From the NCBI GenBank assembly GCA_037783545.1, contig JBBELK010001069.1:1-64000 (forward strand): 64,000 nucleotides of DNA, written 5' to 3'. Origin of the DNA: Henricia sp. BOLD:AAB3569. Taxonomy: Eukaryota; Echinodermata; Asteroidea; Spinulosida; Echinasteridae. Positions 60,501-64,000 of the stretch are shown in pieces. The position numbers were made by a program, and so were the translations under genes. Numbering within the stretch: the stretch's first letter is position 1; every line of letters begins with the position of its first letter. The notes under the pieces are model-generated. The model did not search any database and was not told where the DNA came from. It saw only the letters and a program-made list of their open reading frames with translations.

Positions 60501-63500
60501 TCTGTCAATTTTTTAGGACAAGTGCGCAATATAGAGAGTTTGGAGCATGCAAAATTTGAAGTTCGTAGGAACATTTTTCGACCTCCAAATTTGCCGACGT
60601 TTGGACCACACTTTGACCAAATTGCCGAGCCAAACTGGGGTGCGTCAACGACAGTCCGAAGGACTGAGCATGCGCACGACTCAGGAGTACACCAAAGAGG
60701 TGTGTACAGACAGCCACGGTTTGCGTGAGCAGTCAGGAAGCCCCAACCCAGTTTTCCCTAAACTTTGAAATTTCTCTGCCATTTCCCGGCGAAAGTCTGT
60801 CAATTTTTCAGGACAAGTGTGCAATATAGAGAGTTTGGAGCATGCAAAATTTGAAGTTCGTCGGAAAATTTTTCGACCTCCAAATTTGCCGACGTTTGGA
60901 CCACACTTTGACCAATTTGCCGAGCCAAACTGGGGTGCGTCAACGACAGTCCGAAGGACTGAGCATGCGCACGACTCAGGAGTACACCAAAGAGGTGTGT
61001 ACAGACAGCCACGGTTTGCGTGAGCAGTCAGGAAGCCCCAACCCAGTTTTCCCTAAACTTTGAAATTTCTCTGCCATTTCCCGGCGAAAGTCTGTCATTT
61101 TTTTTAGGACAAGTGCGCAATATAGAGAGTTTGGAGCATGCAACATTTGAAGTTCGTCGGAACATTTTTCGACCTCCATATTTGCCGACGTTTGGACCAC
61201 ACTTTGACCAAATTGCCGAGCCAAACTGGGGTGCGTCAACGACAGTCCGAAGGACTGAGCATGCGCACGACTCAGGAGTACACCAAAGAGGTTTGTACAG
61301 ACAGCCACGGTTTGCGTGAGCAGTCAGGAAGCCCCAACCCAGTTTTCCCTAAACTTTGAAATTTCTCTGCCATTTCCCGGCGAAAGTCTGTCATTTTTTT
61401 AGGACAAGTGCGCAATATAGAGAGTTTGGAGCATGCAAAATTTGAAGTTCGTCGGAACATTTTTCGACCTCCAAATTTGCCGACGTTTGGACCACACTTT
61501 GACCAAATTGCCGAGCCAAACTGGGGTGCGTCAACGACAGTCCGAAGGACTGAGCATGCGCACGACTCAGGAGTACACCAAAGAGGTGTGTACAGACAGC
61601 CACGGTTTGCGTGAGCAGTCAGGAAGCCCCAACCCAGTTTTCCCTAAACTTTGAAATTTCTCTGCCATTTTCCGGAGAAAGTCTGTCAATTTTTTAGAAC
61701 AAGTGCGCAATATAGAGAGTTTGGAGCATGCAAAATTTGAAGTTCGTAGGAACATTTTTCGACCTCCAAATTTGCCGACGTTTGGACCACACTTTGACCA
61801 AATTGCCGAGCCAAACTGGGGTGCGTCAACGACAGTCCGAAGGACTGAGCATGCGCACGACTCAGGAGTACACCAAAGAGGTGTGTACAGACAGCCACGG
61901 TTTGCGTGAGCAGTCAGGAAGCCCCAACCCAGTTTTCCCTAAACTTTGAAATTTCTCTGCCATTTCCCGGCGAAAGTCTGTCATTTTTTTTAGGACAAGT
62001 GCGCAATATAGAGAGTTTGGAGCATGCAACATTTGAAGTTCGTCGGAACATTTTTCGACCTCCAAATTTGCCGACGTTTGGACCACACTTTGACCAAATT
62101 GCCGAGCCAAACTGGGGTGCGTCAACGACAGTCCGAAGGACTGAGCATGCGCACGACTCAGGAGTACACCAAAGAGGTTTGTACAGACAGCCACGGTTTG
62201 CGTGAGCAGTCAGGAAGCCCCAACCCAGTTTTCCCTAAACTTTGAAATTTCTCTGCCATTTTCCGGAGAAAGTCTGTCAATTTTTTAGGACAAGTGCGCA
62301 ATATAGAGAGTTTGGAGCATGCAAAATTTGAAGTTCGTAGGAACATTTTTCGACCTCCAAATTTGCCGACGTTTGGACCACACTTTGACCAAATTGCCGA
62401 GCCAAACTGGGGTGCGTCAACGACAGTCCGAAGGACTGAGCATGCGCACGACTCAGGAGTACACCAAAGAGGTGTGTACAGACAGCCACGGTTTGCGTGA
62501 GCAGTCAGGAAGCCCCAACCCAGTTTTCCCTAAACTTTGAAATTTCTCTGCCATTTCCCGGCGAAAGTCTGTCAATTTTTCAGGACAAGTGTGCAATATA
62601 GAGAGTTTGGAGCATGCAAAATTTGAAGTTCGTCGGACAATTTTTCGACCTCCAAATTTGCCGACGTTTGGACCACACTTTGACCAATTTGCCGAGCCAA
62701 ACTGGGGTGCGTCAACGACAGTCCGAAGGACTGAGCATGCGCACGACTCAGGAGTACACCAAAGAGGTGTGTACAGACAGCCACGGTTTGCGTGAGCAGT
62801 CAGGAAGCCCCAACCCAGTTTTCCCTAAACTTTGAAATTTCTCTGCCATTTCCCGGCGAAAGTCTGTCATTTTTTTTAGGACAAGTGCGCAATATAGAGA
62901 GTTTGGAGCATGCAACATTTGAAGTTCGTCGGAACATTTTTCGACCTCCAAATTTGCCGACGTTTGGACCACACTTTGACCAAATTGCCGAGCCAAACTG
63001 GGGTGCGTCAACGACAGTCCGAAGGACTGAGCATGCGCACGACTCAGGAGTACACCAAAGAGGTTTGTACAGACAGCCACGGTTTGCGTGAGCAGTCAGG
63101 AAGCCCCAACCCAGTTTTCCCTAAACTTTGAAATTTCTCTGCCATTTCCCGGCGAAAGTCTGGCAATTTTTTAGGACAAGTGCGCAATATAGAGAGTTTG
63201 GAGCATGCAAAATTTGAAGTTCGTCGGAACATTTTTCGACTTCCAAATTTGCCGACGTTTGGACCACACTTTGACCAAATTGCCGAGCCAAACTGGGGTG
63301 CGTCAACGACAGTCCGAAGGACTGAGCATGCGCACGACTCAGGAGTACACCAAAGAGGTGTGTACAGACAGGCACGGTTTGCGTGAGCAGTCAGGAAGCC
63401 CCAACCCAGTTTTCCCTAAACTTTGAAATTTCTCTGCCATTTCCCGGCGAAAGTCTGTCAATTTTTCAGGACAAGTGTGCAATATAGAGAGTTTGGAGCA

Positions 63501-64000
63501 TGCAAAATTTGAAGTTCGTCGGAAAATTTTTCGACCTCCAAATTTGCCGACGTTTGGACCACACTTTGACCAATTTGCCGAGCCAAACTGGGGTGCGTCA
63601 ACGACAGTCCGAAGGACTGAGCATGCGCACGACTCAGGAGTACACCAAAGAGGTGTGTACAGACAGCCACGGTTTGCGTGAGCAGTCAGGAAGCCCCAAC
63701 CCAGTTTTCCCTAAACTTTGAAATTTCTCTGCCATTTCCCGGCGAAAGTCTGTCATTTTTTTAGGACAAGTGCGCAATATAGAGAGTTTGGAGCATGCAA
63801 CATTTGAAGTTCGTCGGAACATTTTTCGACCTCCAAATTTGCCGACGTTTGGACCACACTTTGACCAAATTGCCGAGCCAAACTGGGGTGCGTCAACGAC
63901 AGTCCGAAGGACTGAGCATGCGCACGACTCAGGAGTACACCAAAGAGGTTTGTACAGACAGCCACGGTTTGCGTGAGCAGTCAGGAAGCCCCAACCCAGT
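60500..64000 (+). repeat. SINE-free monomers with a three-monomer (0.886-kb) periodicity
   Basis: CATGCAACATTTG occurs near 61137, 62023, 62909 and 63795, steps of 886 bp, each time followed by AGAGGTTTGTACAG. The monomers between are not always the same: TTTTCCGGAGAAAG with GTTCGTAGG (60.5, 61.7 and 62.3 kb), and AAGTGTGCAATA with a changed GGAACATTT (60.8, 62.6 and 63.5 kb). The array continues past the right edge without change. GTTCGTAGG is a second way in which the CGTCGG arm of the monomer is altered. Confidence 0.8.

Larger units (their letters stand above)
1..64000 (+). repeat. 295-bp satellite array, head to tail, spanning the whole window
   Basis: The same unit of about 295 bp recurs from the first to the last base, always in the same orientation, interrupted only by 16 SINE copies. 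Allowing for these, about 200 monomers are present. Most monomers from 5 kb onward differ from each other by only a few substitutions, so the array has been homogenised recently. Monomer length is 295 bp in most copies, 294 bp where one A is lost from GGAAGCCCC, and 296-297 bp where the T run before AGGACAAG is longer. Shared rare variants divide the array into higher-order repeats listed separately. No promoter, gene or unique sequence is visible between monomers. I do not recognise the monomer as a named satellite family. The array is open at both ends, so its true length is unknown. Confidence 0.97.

Noticed and set aside
1-64000. Hundreds of open frames of 60-216 codons on both strands, with similar repeated translations
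   Set aside because: They recur with the 295-bp period in several frames on both strands at once, have no independent start context, and shift frame each monomer because 295 is 3n+1. Longer ones (for example 4745-5395 and 9634-10116) arise only where a 294-bp monomer keeps the frame.
1-64000. LTR element, DNA transposon or rDNA spacer as source of the array
   Set aside because: No terminal repeats, coding domains, transposase-like frames or rRNA-like sequence are visible; the 13-14-bp duplications belong to the SINE insertions.
1-64000. Bacterial or phage defence or toxin system
   Set aside because: There is no bacterial gene, operon or ribosome-binding pattern; the tRNA-type SINE and satellite structure point to a eukaryote.

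Overview
The whole 64-kb window is one head-to-tail satellite DNA array. I see no convincing protein-coding gene, no intact tRNA or rRNA gene and no unique flanking DNA. The monomer is about 295 bp (reference copy 29268-29562) and about 200 copies are present, all in the same orientation. The open reading frames found here are the same few 60-160 codon frames repeated in step with the monomer on both strands, so I treat them as by-products of the repeat.

The second component is a roughly 287-bp SINE on the minus strand. It has a tRNA-like head with an exact Pol III B box, a body with GGTTTTCC-type motifs of the kind seen in invertebrate SINEs, and a (CAA)n tail. Sixteen copies are present. 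Thirteen (lineage A) sit at the same base of the monomer with the same 13-bp target duplication, ATTTGCCGACGTT. Three (lineage B) sit at another base with a 14-bp duplication, CAATATAGAGAGTT. The simplest reading is two retrotransposition events, each later copied with the surrounding satellite by unequal exchange.

Layout. 1 to about 4.74 kb: monomers and three SINE-A copies crowded with one-base indels, probably poorly polished sequence. 4.74-8.66 kb: regular monomers. 8.66-24.48 kb: five SINE-A-headed higher-order units (8, 10, 7, 15 and about 14 blocks) that look like deletion or recombination derivatives of one longer unit. 24.48-25.1 kb: two half-monomers of 147 bp. 25.4-28.6 kb: first SINE-B copy and diverged monomers. 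28.6-39.6 kb: SINE-free higher-order repeats of 6, 4 and 7 monomers. 39.65-44.9 kb: five SINE-A copies in a 1.18-kb higher-order repeat. 45.5-53.15 kb: two nearly identical 3.83-kb units, each with a SINE-B copy. 53.15-56.1 kb: a five-monomer unit twice. 56.1-64 kb: SINE-free monomers with 10-monomer and 3-monomer periodicities; the array runs off both ends of the window.

Organism: a eukaryote, most likely an invertebrate animal, inferred from the tRNA-derived SINE, the satellite organisation and the CpG-rich monomer (16 CpG per 295 bp). I cannot name the species. The array could be centromeric, pericentromeric, subtelomeric or other heterochromatin; nothing in the sequence decides between these.
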